Positions 26,360 through 36,000 of a stretch of DNA of 41,769 nt are shown here, piece by piece. Numbering within the stretch: the stretch's first letter is position 1; each line of letters opens with the position of its first letter. The notes beneath the pieces were generated by a model, which saw only the letters and a program-made list of their open reading frames with translations, was not told where the DNA came from and ran no database searches. Where the stretch lies: NCBI GenBank assembly GCA_937928405.1, contig CALFWZ010000107.1, forward strand, positions 1 to 41,769, read 5' to 3'. The DNA is from an uncultured Saprospiraceae bacterium. Its GTDB lineage: Bacteria > Bacteroidota > Bacteroidia > Chitinophagales > Saprospiraceae. A program made the translations under genes and the position numbers.

Positions 26360-29224
26360 ATGTCTCGCTTACTAATACTCCTAGTCTTCTTTCTTCCATT
26401 CAACACGATGGCCCAAAGTGATCAGCCCATTCTGACCCTAAATACGGAAATGCATATTGGAATGATTAATCGTGTTGACACAGATGTATCAGGACGCTAT
26501 GTGCTTACTTGTAGTGATGACAAAACGGCTAAGCTTTGGGATGCTAAGACAGGAAAATTATTACAAACTTTTCGACCGCCTATCGGTTCAGGAGATAATG
26601 GAATGTTATATGCGGCTGCACTAAGTCCTAATGGTAATTATATTGTGGTAGCTGGATGGTCAGAAAGTAGAAATCACGATATTTTTATTTTCCACAGTCA
26701 AACCGGTATTCTAGAAAACCGTATCTCTGGACTGCCTAATGTGATCTTTGATTTAGAATTTTCACCTGATGGTCTGTTTTTGGTAGCGGGACTTGGAGGC
26801 ATGAATGGAATTCGAATATATAAAACCAAAACTTGGGATTTGCTTTATAAAGATTTGTATTATGGAAATGATGTTTATAGTGTTGCTTTTGCCTCAAATG
26901 AAAACTTCGCAACGATATCTGATGATGGTTATATCCGTTTATACAGTTCAGATTTCAAACTTATCAAAAAAGCAGAAACTACAGGAGGAACAGAACCTTT
27001 TTCTCTCAACTTTTCTCCCGATGGTCAGAAAATAGTAATCGGATATGGTGATAGTCCTCGTGTTCAAGTCTTGGACGCAAATAGTCTTAAAGTTATTTAT
27101 GAACCTGATTTAGGAAATGCTAACACAGTGAATAGAAGGTTGAATAAGGTTAAATTTTCCCTAAATGGGAAACAGTTAATCGTTGGAGGTCTTTATAGTA
27201 AAAAACATACAGATGGAAAATGGTGGCGTCAGATTCGAATTTGGGAGGACGCAGGGGAAGGCAATTATAAAGACTATCCAGCTGCAGAAGGTTCAATTAT
27301 GGATATAAAATTACTTGCAAATGGTAATATTTTATTTGTTTCAACTCAGCCTGATTGGGGTATATTAAATCGAAATACAGGAGAAAAAATATTTTATAAA
27401 AACTCCGAAATTAACAATCATCGATGGAGTGATCGGACTCATTTAAGACTTAATAGTAATGGTACGCAGATTAGCTGGAAACCAAAATATAAAAATGCCC
27501 TTAGTTTTGATATAATCAATCGTACCTTGAAAGAACAGGCTTCGAATGATCCACCTTATCGATCAAAAAGTGAGCAATTAGAGGTGACGGAATGGAAAAA
27601 TGACGATGCTCCTAAACTCAATGGAGAACCTATTGCTTTTTTAAAAAGAGATGAAACATGTCGTAGTGTAGATATCGCCAGTCATGAACAAATAATGGTG
27701 TTTGGCACAGATTGGAGTATTCAAGGTCTGGATTTAACGGGGAGTCGTCTATGGCGCACCGAATTACAATCTACAGCTTGGGCAGTAAATATTGCGAATC
27801 ATAACAAAGTTGTAGCTACTTGTCAAGGAGACGGTACGCTTCGCTGGTATCGCATGAGTGATGGAGAACTATTGCTAACTTTGTTTGTTCATCCTGACAA
27901 GCGCTGGGTACTTTGGACCCCTTCGGGTTATTATGATGCTTCCGCAGGAGCAGAAGATCTTATTGGCTGGCATGTCAATCAGGGAAAAGATACAGAGGCA
28001 CTTTATTATCCGATTGCTAAATTTAGAGATACTTATTATCGACCTGATGTGATTGATCGAATTTTACTAACGGTGAATGAAGATAAAGCACTTCGTCTAG
28101 CAAATGAGGCGGCAGGTAAGAAAACTTCCACCACTCGTACAATTTTAGAAGCCTTGCCTCCGACCGTTCGGATTATAAGCCCAACGATGGGAACAAGCTT
28201 CTCCCAAAAAACGATTGATCTAACGTATAGTATCAAATCGCCCAATAATGAAAAAATTATTGGAGTCAAGATACTGGTGGATGGTCGTCCTGTCTCAAAT
28301 GACAGAGGTGTCAAACCTGCTGGTAAACGAGAAACGAAACGAATCAATATTCCTGCTCGAAACTGTACGATTTCAGTCATCGCAGAAAATCGTGCTGGAG
28401 CCAGCCCCGTGGCAAGTGTAGATATAAATTGGTCGGGACAACTTGAATTTGGCGAAAATATGATGAAACCTAACCTTTATATTTTGGCAGTTGGGGTAGC
28501 GGATTATCAGAATGATAGCTATGATTTAGAATATCCGGATGATGATGCTAAGGCATTTGTAAATGTATTAAAAAAACAAGAAGGTTTATTATATGGCCAG
28601 GTTAGAACAAAACTCTTGGTAGATCGCGATGCCACGAAGGATAATATTTTGGATGGATTGGATTGGCTGGTAAAGGAAACAACGCAACACGATGTAGCCA
28701 TGCTTTTCTTCGCCGGACACGGGATAGAAGATACCAGAGGAAAATTCTATTATTTGCCAGTAGGAGCAGACGAAAATGTAATGCGGAAAACCTGCCTGAC
28801 AAAAGCAGCTATCCAAGAAACTGTGGAAGATGTTTCGGGAAAAATTATTGTCTTTATGGATGCCTGCCATTCTGGAAATTTAATGTTAGCCAGTAACGGC
28901 CGTCGTAATACGCGCGATAATCCAGATATTTCTCGGATTGTTAATGAACTGATTGCCGCCGAAAATGGAGCGGTCGTTTATTCTTCTTCCACTGGCAGAC
29001 AATCTTCGTTGGAGGATTCTAATTGGGGCCACGGTGCCTTTACTAAAGCACTGATCGAAGGATTGAGTGGGAAAGCTAAGCATAAAGACGACGCAAAAGT
29101 TACTTGTAAATCCCTCGATATTTATATTTCCAAACGGGTCAAACAACTAACTAGAGGCCAACAAACCCCAACCACCAATTATCCACCAAATGTTCCTGAT
29201 TTTCCCATTGCTATTTCACAATAA
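26360..29224 (+). CDS. Secreted WD40-repeat caspase-like protease (peptidase C14)
   Basis: A signal peptide (about 1-18, NTMA-Q) is followed by WD40-type propeller repeats (about 25-560; TCSDDKTAKLWDAKTGKLL is the clearest). An Ig-like segment (about 595-690) precedes a caspase/orthocaspase domain (about 700-954) that begins KPNLYILAVGVADYQ. The catalytic dyad is His787 in FFAGHG and Cys836 in DACHSG. The typical DRDATKDNILDGL helix is present. The propeller would sense or bind a partner and the caspase would cleave after a basic or acidic residue; no substrate can be named. The signal peptide makes it periplasmic or extracellular, on the same side as the DUF4384 domain of its co-transcribed neighbour. 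Confidence 0.87.
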   Translation: MSRLLILLVFFLPFNTMAQSDQPILTLNTEMHIGMINRVDTDVSGRYVLTCSDDKTAKLWDAKTGKLLQTFRPPIGSGDNGMLYAAALSPNGNYIVVAGWSESRNHDIFIFHSQTGILENRISGLPNVIFDLEFSPDGLFLVAGLGGMNGIRIYKTKTWDLLYKDLYYGNDVYSVAFASNENFATISDDGYIRLYSSDFKLIKKAETTGGTEPFSLNFSPDGQKIVIGYGDSPRVQVLDANSLKVIYEPDLGNANTVNRRLNKVKFSLNGKQLIVGGLYSKKHTDGKWWRQIRIWEDAGEGNYKDYPAAEGSIMDIKLLANGNILFVSTQPDWGILNRNTGEKIFYKNSEINNHRWSDRTHLRLNSNGTQISWKPKYKNALSFDIINRTLKEQASNDPPYRSKSEQLEVTEWKNDDAPKLNGEPIAFLKRDETCRSVDIASHEQIMVFGTDWSIQGLDLTGSRLWRTELQSTAWAVNIANHNKVVATCQGDGTLRWYRMSDGELLLTLFVHPDKRWVLWTPSGYYDASAGAEDLIGWHVNQGKDTEALYYPIAKFRDTYYRPDVIDRILLTVNEDKALRLANEAAGKKTSTTRTILEALPPTVRIISPTMGTSFSQKTIDLTYSIKSPNNEKIIGVKILVDGRPVSNDRGVKPAGKRETKRINIPARNCTISVIAENRAGASPVASVDINWSGQLEFGENMMKPNLYILAVGVADYQNDSYDLEYPDDDAKAFVNVLKKQEGLLYGQVRTKLLVDRDATKDNILDGLDWLVKETTQHDVAMLFFAGHGIEDTRGKFYYLPVGADENVMRKTCLTKAAIQETVEDVSGKIIVFMDACHSGNLMLASNGRRNTRDNPDISRIVNELIAAENGAVVYSSSTGRQSSLEDSNWGHGAFTKALIEGLSGKAKHKDDAKVTCKSLDIYISKRVKQLTRGQQTPTTNYPPNVPDFPIAISQ

Positions 29225-29235
29225 AAATAAAAAAT

Positions 29236-29243
29236 TACCTTTG
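29236..29243 (+). promoter_or_regulatory. Candidate -7 element for folP
   Basis: TACCTTTG fits the Bacteroidota TAnnTTTG box, 75 bp before the folP ATG. Downstream, cacaaatccgcacatc and cgcacatccacaaatc (29273-29315) form a short imperfect repeated leader. The nearest upstream TTG is a few bases too far for a standard -33. Confidence 0.45.
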
Positions 29244-29318
29244 CCAATTATTATCTAAACAAAATCTATAATTCACAAATCCGCACATCAAAAAATTCGC
29301 ACATCCACAAATCAAACC

Positions 29319-30173
29319 ATGCTTTACCAACATACTACCCTCAATTGCCAAGGCCAACTCCTCGATCTAGCCCGTCCAAAAATAATGGGTATTCTCAATC
29401 TTACGCCAGATTCATTTTTTGACGGTGGTCGCTACGAAGGGGAAAAGGCTTTGCTCACGCAAGTTGAAAAAATGCTATCTGAAGGCGCGGATATTATTGA
29501 TATTGGTGGAATGTCTTCTCGTCCAGGCGCAAAAATTATTCCCCTGAGAGAAGAATTAAATCGGGTCCTTCCTGCGGTCAAAACCATTCTAAAAGAACAC
29601 CCTAAAGTGATTATTTCTATTGATACGGTACGCAGTGAAGTCGCGCGACAAACGATTGGGGAAGGAGCTGCCATCATCAACGATATTTCTGCCGGAACAA
29701 TTGATGAAGAGATGTTTAAAACAGTCGGTGACATAAATTGCCCTTACATCCTTATGCATATGCAGGGTATTCCGGAAGATATGCAAAATAGCCCTGATTA
29801 TTCAGGTCATGTTGTAACGACGGTTATGGATTTTTTGATTGAAAAAATGGGCCAATTAAGAGCCCTGAATGTCAAAGATATTCTGATTGATCCCGGCTTT
29901 GGATTTGGCAAAACAATTGACCATAATTACGAATTACTAAAAAATCTATCTTCCTTTCGGATTTTAGAAGTACCTATTCTTGTTGGACTTTCTCGTAAAT
30001 CGATGATCCATAAATTTTTAGGAGTGACACCTGAAACCGCCTTGAATGGAACCACTGCTTTGCATTTTGCCGCTTTGGAAAATAAGGCTAAGATTCTACG
30101 GGTGCATGATGTCCTAGAAGCGAAGCAGGCTGTGATGCTTTGGGAGAAGTTGAAAGATACGCGGATGATTTAG
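29319..30173 (+). CDS. folP: Dihydropteroate synthase
   Basis: FolP condenses 6-hydroxymethyl-7,8-dihydropterin diphosphate with p-aminobenzoate in folate synthesis; it is the sulfonamide target. The TIM-barrel signatures are MGILNLTPDSFFDGGRY (about 23-39), DIGGMSSRPGA (about 61-71), ISIDTVRSEVA, NDISAGT and DPGFGFGKT; 284 aa is full length. It is an ordinary housekeeping gene lying between the caspase unit and the convergent MBL/kinase operon, with only about 30 bp to the end of the latter and no clear terminator between them. Confidence 0.96.
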   Translation: MLYQHTTLNCQGQLLDLARPKIMGILNLTPDSFFDGGRYEGEKALLTQVEKMLSEGADIIDIGGMSSRPGAKIIPLREELNRVLPAVKTILKEHPKVIISIDTVRSEVARQTIGEGAAIINDISAGTIDEEMFKTVGDINCPYILMHMQGIPEDMQNSPDYSGHVVTTVMDFLIEKMGQLRALNVKDILIDPGFGFGKTIDHNYELLKNLSSFRILEVPILVGLSRKSMIHKFLGVTPETALNGTTALHFAALENKAKILRVHDVLEAKQAVMLWEKLKDTRMI

Positions 30174-30204
30174 AAAAAATGTTTATCCAAAAAATCATTT
30201 CCAA

Positions 30205-31698
30205 TCAAAGAACGGAAACACCTGTAATAGAAGGACATTCACTGCTAACTACACCATTGAAAATACATTCAGGATAAGTTTTCATATAATGTGATAAAAT
30301 AAGCTGAAAATCAACATGTCGGTTATTATTTTCATCAAAAGTATATAAAAGGCCCATTAGTCCTTTGGGAATACTTTGTTGCAACTGATTATTGCTTTTA
30401 GCAGTTTTGCTGATTATTTTTGGATCACCATGTTGTTCTATTGATTTACGGAAAATTTTTTTTCTTTTTTTACTAGCTTCGCTTCTTTTTTCCTCTGCTT
30501 CTTTTTCATAATCAAAAAGATCGATTTCTAAATGATTAAAGCTATCATTTTTGTGTAAACAAGCTACACATTTATTGGTCTTTTTCTTCTTAATATTAAT
30601 TGCCAGATTTTTTTCTGACTTTGCTTGTTCGATATGTGCTATCGTTTCTCTATTAGGATGCGAGTGTCCCTTTCCTGCCGAAAAGGCAATATGTACCGTG
30701 CCTTCCTCTGGAAGGATTTGCTTCCAGATGTCGACACTAGAACTTTTCTTTGACCCATGATGTGCGGCCTTGATGAAGTTGGGATTAATAGTAGGTAAAT
30801 TGCGTGTTTCCTCGTATTCTTTGTACGTTTTTAAAACTTCCTTCCAAGAGGGGAGTGTAGTATCTCCAGGGAAAAGAAGTTGGTGATATTGATAATTAAT
30901 TTGAAGAATTGTAGAGATAGTATTTGCATCTATGTTTGGTTTCAATTTTTTCTTTATTGCTTTTTCGATTTCTTCCTGGGACTGTTTTCCTTGTGAATAT
31001 CTAGCACGATAATTTTTGAGAATATGCGTATTAACTTTTTTTGCATTCTCTTTAATCTGTTCTAGTAAAGGAGCAAGGCAGGTCAAAGTGATATTCGGTC
31101 CAAAATTATGTTTAAACTTATTGACCCCCAGTACATTTTTGTTTAGTTTTTCTTTTATTTGAGGTTTGTCACTAATTGCTTTTAATTTATTCAGTGTGGA
31201 CCATAACAACTCCAACTCTTCTCCATTTAACTCTGGAAAAAAATCAGTTTTAAAATCATCAAAATCATCTTGGTAGTTTTGCAGACAATCGTATAAATGT
31301 TCACTTTGGGGAAGCCAAACTTGGTCAATTGAGTTAGCTCTATATAATAAATAATCAATGCTTTCAGTAATGCCTTTCAAGTGATCATAATCGGTATGCG
31401 TAATACAAATAAAGGAGATGTCAATAGGTATGTCCTCTGGGATATTTCGTAAGTAGGTAATGGCAGGAGGTTCTGTCAAATACCCTTGTTTACCGGCTTC
31501 AAAATAAAAATCAATAATTCCGTAGGAGCCATTGGGGAATTGTAAGAGACAATGGTCTCCTTGCCCGACGTTAAAAACGATCACTTTTAAATTTCCAATA
31601 TTCTGGTGTTCTTCTAGGATTTGTATGTGTTGTCCTTTAACTGTTCCGACCTTTTGCATCGTTTCCTCTTTTTTGGTAAGGTTATTTTTAGCCATCAT
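30205..31698 (-). CDS. ComEC-like MBL-fold metallo-hydrolase
   Basis: This is a soluble metallo-beta-lactamase-fold hydrolase of the ComEC/Rec2-like group without membrane segments. It has the starting strand FNVGQGDHCLLQF (42-54), Asp63 in GIIDF, the metal-binding motif as HTDYDH (101-106; the usual second His is Asp), FPGD near the middle, and AAHHGSKKSS and HSHPNRET in the C-terminal half. A charged linker (about 380-430) precedes the end. Homologues in this group may act on nucleic acid or small nucleotides; the substrate here is unknown. It overlaps the receiver-like gene by 11 bp and is third in the kinase operon, so it may be that pathway's output. The first of two adjacent Met codons was taken. 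Confidence 0.82.
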   Translation of the reverse strand: MMAKNNLTKKEETMQKVGTVKGQHIQILEEHQNIGNLKVIVFNVGQGDHCLLQFPNGSYGIIDFYFEAGKQGYLTEPPAITYLRNIPEDIPIDISFICITHTDYDHLKGITESIDYLLYRANSIDQVWLPQSEHLYDCLQNYQDDFDDFKTDFFPELNGEELELLWSTLNKLKAISDKPQIKEKLNKNVLGVNKFKHNFGPNITLTCLAPLLEQIKENAKKVNTHILKNYRARYSQGKQSQEEIEKAIKKKLKPNIDANTISTILQINYQYHQLLFPGDTTLPSWKEVLKTYKEYEETRNLPTINPNFIKAAHHGSKKSSSVDIWKQILPEEGTVHIAFSAGKGHSHPNRETIAHIEQAKSEKNLAINIKKKKTNKCVACLHKNDSFNHLEIDLFDYEKEAEEKRSEASKKRKKIFRKSIEQHGDPKIISKTAKSNNQLQQSIPKGLMGLLYTFDENNNRHVDFQLILSHYMKTYPECIFNGVVSSECPSITGVSVL

Positions 31699-33025
31699 TT
31701 AAATTTTTAGTCCAGAATTTATATTTCTGGATGGGGAATAATTCTGAATCAGGAACATCAAATTCGTTTTGATAAGTGATGTATTCAAAACAGGTACCTT
31801 TGTTTAGGATGCCGTAAGCTTCTAAGAAATCTTTTGAATATTCGACCGTTACAGGTGGGTCATATTTATCCATCCATGAATTCTTGGTTACCACTAGTTT
31901 TGTATCTTCTTCCTCTTCTATTTTATCAATTACTTCGCAGTCCATTATATCAACGATTTCGGGAAGTTTAGGCGCCCCATTTGAATTACTACACCAGAAA
32001 CTTAATTCATCACTGATAAGATTTTCTTCTTTTAATTCATGATAGTATTTTTTGAAAAGTTTAATCGCAATGATTAATTTATGTTCCCGTAATCTGTAAA
32101 AAAAATCACTAGCGTCTTCCTTGGTTAAGGTTATCGTATTCTTCTCAAATTCTTTTGTATCATTAAGGAGCCAAATAATAATATTGTCAATAATCAGAAA
32201 GTGAATTAATTCTTTTTGCCAAAATTGAATATTATTGGCTTCTAATTCTGTAATTGAATTTTTTATTTCTGAAGGACTTGCTAAATAGTAAGAAGAACTA
32301 GAAAATTTATTGTGAATAATTTCAATTAATTCTATGCTTTTATCTATAGGAGAATAATGGATTCTAAAATTAGAATCCTCTTTGTCTGGTAGAATTTCAC
32401 TTGAGTTAAATTCAATTGTTGAATGAATTTTGTAGTTGAATTGACCTGTTTTTCCAGTTAATCGTCCCACTTCTTTTGAATGAAAAATCAGGTCAAATAA
32501 ATTATTTTGTGCAGTTTTATGAATTAAGTGTAGACCTTTTGAATCAACATACTTATGATAAGGAAGTAAAGGGGCGTAAATATCCTGTAAGAAAGAAAGA
32601 TTTTCCTCGTGGTCTAAAGAAAATACTTTATTAGAGAATCTTACATTTTTTGCGTTTTCTTTCAGCCTATCCTTTATTCTTTTCTTTTCTATATTATTCT
32701 TACTATAGAGAACAATCGAAACAGGTGTTTTATTAGAATTTTGGAACAAATATTGAATAATGTCTAAACCATTTCTTATTTCAATTCCATTTAATTCAAA
32801 TGGTTGTGTGAAAAAATATGTGAGCTGATCATCGATTAAAAGACCATCAAAATTTTTATTCTGAATGGCTTGTAAAAGTTCACCTTTGTTCATTGGAACT
32901 TCCAGTGAAATATTTGAAAAATGCTCATGTGTTAATTCTTGAATATTTTCTGCAATCATCCTAGTGTCTTCTACTATCAGCCAATACGATTCTTTGGTTT
33001 TTACGGGTTCTTCTAAAATCTCCAT
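31688..33025 (-). CDS. Receiver-like protein with unknown C-terminal half
   Basis: Residues about 13-150 look like a divergent response-regulator receiver: an acidic pair Glu19-Asp20 in WLIVEDT, and phosphoacceptor Asp65 in DGLLIDDQL. SIVLYSK stands at the beta-4 switch position and FSNKVFS is the probable beta-5 Lys. Residues 150-445 are largely helical with charged and aromatic patches and match no output domain I know; there is no helix-turn-helix and no methyltransferase or cyclase motif. It starts 4 bp after the stop of the giant kinase and overlaps the MBL hydrolase gene by 11 bp, so it is the natural phosphotransfer partner of that kinase. A role in linking the kinase to the MBL protein is inferred. 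Confidence 0.7.
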   Translation of the reverse strand: MEILEEPVKTKESYWLIVEDTRMIAENIQELTHEHFSNISLEVPMNKGELLQAIQNKNFDGLLIDDQLTYFFTQPFELNGIEIRNGLDIIQYLFQNSNKTPVSIVLYSKNNIEKKRIKDRLKENAKNVRFSNKVFSLDHEENLSFLQDIYAPLLPYHKYVDSKGLHLIHKTAQNNLFDLIFHSKEVGRLTGKTGQFNYKIHSTIEFNSSEILPDKEDSNFRIHYSPIDKSIELIEIIHNKFSSSSYYLASPSEIKNSITELEANNIQFWQKELIHFLIIDNIIIWLLNDTKEFEKNTITLTKEDASDFFYRLREHKLIIAIKLFKKYYHELKEENLISDELSFWCSNSNGAPKLPEIVDIMDCEVIDKIEEEEDTKLVVTKNSWMDKYDPPVTVEYSKDFLEAYGILNKGTCFEYITYQNEFDVPDSELFPIQKYKFWTKNLNDG

Positions 33026-33029
33026 TGTT

Positions 33030-36000
33030 CTATTTTAATGTTGGTAAGTGAATTTTAAATGTTGCTCCTTTTCTGTTTTCAAAGCCTAACTCAAGATTGC
33101 CTTGATGTTCTGTTTCAATAATGTATTTGCTACTACTCAATCCTATACCAGTTCCGTTAGGTTTGGTAGAATAATACGAACTGAAAATTAAAGGTTGTAG
33201 TTCCTTTTCAATACCAGGTCCATCGTCTCTAATAATAATAATGGCCATATCGTTTTTTTTCTCTGTAGTTATGGTAATAGTTCCTTTGTTATAGTCAAAA
33301 GCTTGGATGGCATTTAGGATTATATTGACCAGTACAGAATGGATTCTACGTTTTTTACATAATATTTTTGGGTTGGGTCCATTTTTTCTAATATCTACTA
33401 CTAGATTTTTTCTATTTTCAATTGTATGATATAGCAGGTCTTTTGCTTCATCTATCAACGAGTAGAGATCCGTTATCTCCTTTTGCTCTTCAGTGCTCAA
33501 TCCTCGGTGATTACTAAATCTGTTTACATTTACTCGTAGTTCTTCTAATGGGAGGGCACATTTGTCAAATTTGGTTTTTATTTTCTTTCGATCCCAATGG
33601 TTAAAATCTTTTTTTAATTCTTGTATTAGACTAGAAAATTGTAGTGCCAGACCATCTAGTAAGTTACCTGAATTATGTAGGATTTCTGATGCAATGGTAT
33701 TATCCTGCATTTCTTTGTTGATATTAATGTTCATCATTTTCAACTCCCGATTTTCTTTTGTTATCGAAAATTCTCTAATAGAGTTGACCGTAATAAAACC
33801 AAAGGCTTTTAATTTTTGATGAAAAGTGGTGTTGAAATCTGGAGAATTTTTATAATTCAAAAATAATACTCCCTCGTTGTTCATCAGTTTTAGGGCCGCC
33901 ATAGCATGGAGTTCTTCGCGAATGAAAAAGGGAAGCTCAAAGTTTCTATCCTTGTGTTTAATTCTTTTTTTCTGGCCCATCGTTGCATGATATTCCTCTC
34001 TGCTACTGATGGTTAAGGTATCTTCTTTGCCTGCTAATAATATCTTCACTAAATCTGTTTCATCAATTACTTCTACGACTCCCTCTTTTTGATTAACAAA
34101 TGTTTGAGGAAATTTTTGATCATTGGTTAGCAAGACTTTAAAATAATCTTCATTGCTTAACGATTTATCCCGCCAATGTAGAACTACCTGATGGGCATTC
34201 ATTTCTTGTTTAATAAATTCAAGTAAATCAGATAAAATGGATTCTGGTTTATTTTTTTGAGTATTGTCTGATATATCTCCTGCTATATTATCTGATATAT
34301 TTTTAAATAAATTAAACAATTGAATAGATAGAATAGACATAGAGGCTTTGGAAGTAATATTGGATAAAATACTCTTGTCCTCTGTTGGAATTTTTTGAAA
34401 AGTTCGTTTTGAGAAAAGCAAAATCAAACCTTTAAATCCTTGGTCTGCTTTTAAAGGAATACAAATAATCGACTTAAATTCCTTCTTGATATTAAACGTT
34501 TTATGGAGTTTTCTACCTAGATCTTTTGTCTCAATTATTTTAATTTCAGTATTATCAAGTTGCTTTAAGAATTCGTCTTGATCTATAAATTTTAAATCAT
34601 CATGAGCTGGAATTGATTTGAGGTCTTTACTACCTTCAAGAAAGGATAAAATATCTTCATCTGATTCTGAATCTACTCTTTTTTCCCAAATTCCTATTAT
34701 ATCATAGAATAAATACTTTTGTATACGATCGATCAATACCTTATAAGTTTCTTCGACATTGGCATAAAGACTAAAGGGCGAAACCAAGGCAGAAATTTTA
34801 GAAATTAATTTTTGTCTATATCCTTGAGCAGTTACTTTTAATAATAAATTTTCTAGATGTGAAATGAGTAGGTTATCAAAGTGCGTTTCATTTTTTTTCC
34901 AAAAACAAGCTGCTCCAATAACATCGCCTTGGTAGATTAATGGACAAATGAGTTGTGTATCTGTTTCTTTTAAATATAGGTCATCTAACTCTTGACTTTT
35001 TATACTTTTTTTAGTTTTCAGTACTTCCCAAAGCAAACCATCTTGAGATTTATTCTCTTCCTCCAATCTTTTTCGAAACGCTTCTAATTCCTTTGGTTCC
35101 ACTCCCGAAGCAACCGGTTTTTTGCTTGACACTAAAAGTTTAAATTCATTCAAAGATAAAAATCCGATCATTGCTTTTTCAATATCCAAAAGCCGAGTTA
35201 ATCCATCCAACATTTGTTGATAGGAATTTCTATACTCTGATTCTTTAAAACAGTTTTGATAGATGTCTTCGAATTTTTCTTGTAATTCTTGGGCGTAGGC
35301 GACGAAATAGGGTTGAGCAATATTATCAATAAATAGCTCTAATTCTGGCATCATTTTAGGATTAATAGCTCTATCAGGCTGTTGATAATATCCTACTTCT
35401 ACCACACCAAGTGGTAATTCATCTTTGGACTCTTCAGAATTCAACCTTTTTGCTGTTCTAGCAATTCTAAAAAAATATCTATTTAAATCTTGATGGTCAT
35501 TTTTCTTAAAAATTTCCTGATTTAATGGACAGTTTTCATCTTGCCAGTCGATCTGCACTCCATTAATTTTATCCCCATTGACCCGAATAGCTTTTTCATT
35601 ATTCTTGTAAGGCTTTGGCATTTCATTTCTAAAAACCGCTGAAAGAATATCTTTACTGCTAAAATTAAAAGAGGTTTCTTTTGTCCAAGGTTCTAGGTTT
35701 TTAGATAAAGCAGTAAGTTCTTTTTGCCTTTCAGGCTTAATTTTTATTTCATCAAAAGAGATACGATGTGTGAGATATTCTCCAAGGGCTATTCCACAAT
35801 AATCAAAGTCAAAAAAGGAGAGTAGTTGATGATAAGCCGCTTTACAAATATCTTTTTTATTGCCTTGAATAGAAATAGAATTTATAATCATGGGTAATTT
35901 CAATAACCTTTCTTGTTGGTCTTCCAGTTGTTTTTTATTTTCTTCTAATTGTTGAGTCTTTATGAGCAATTTTTCTGTTTTAGAATCTATTTCTTTTTTT

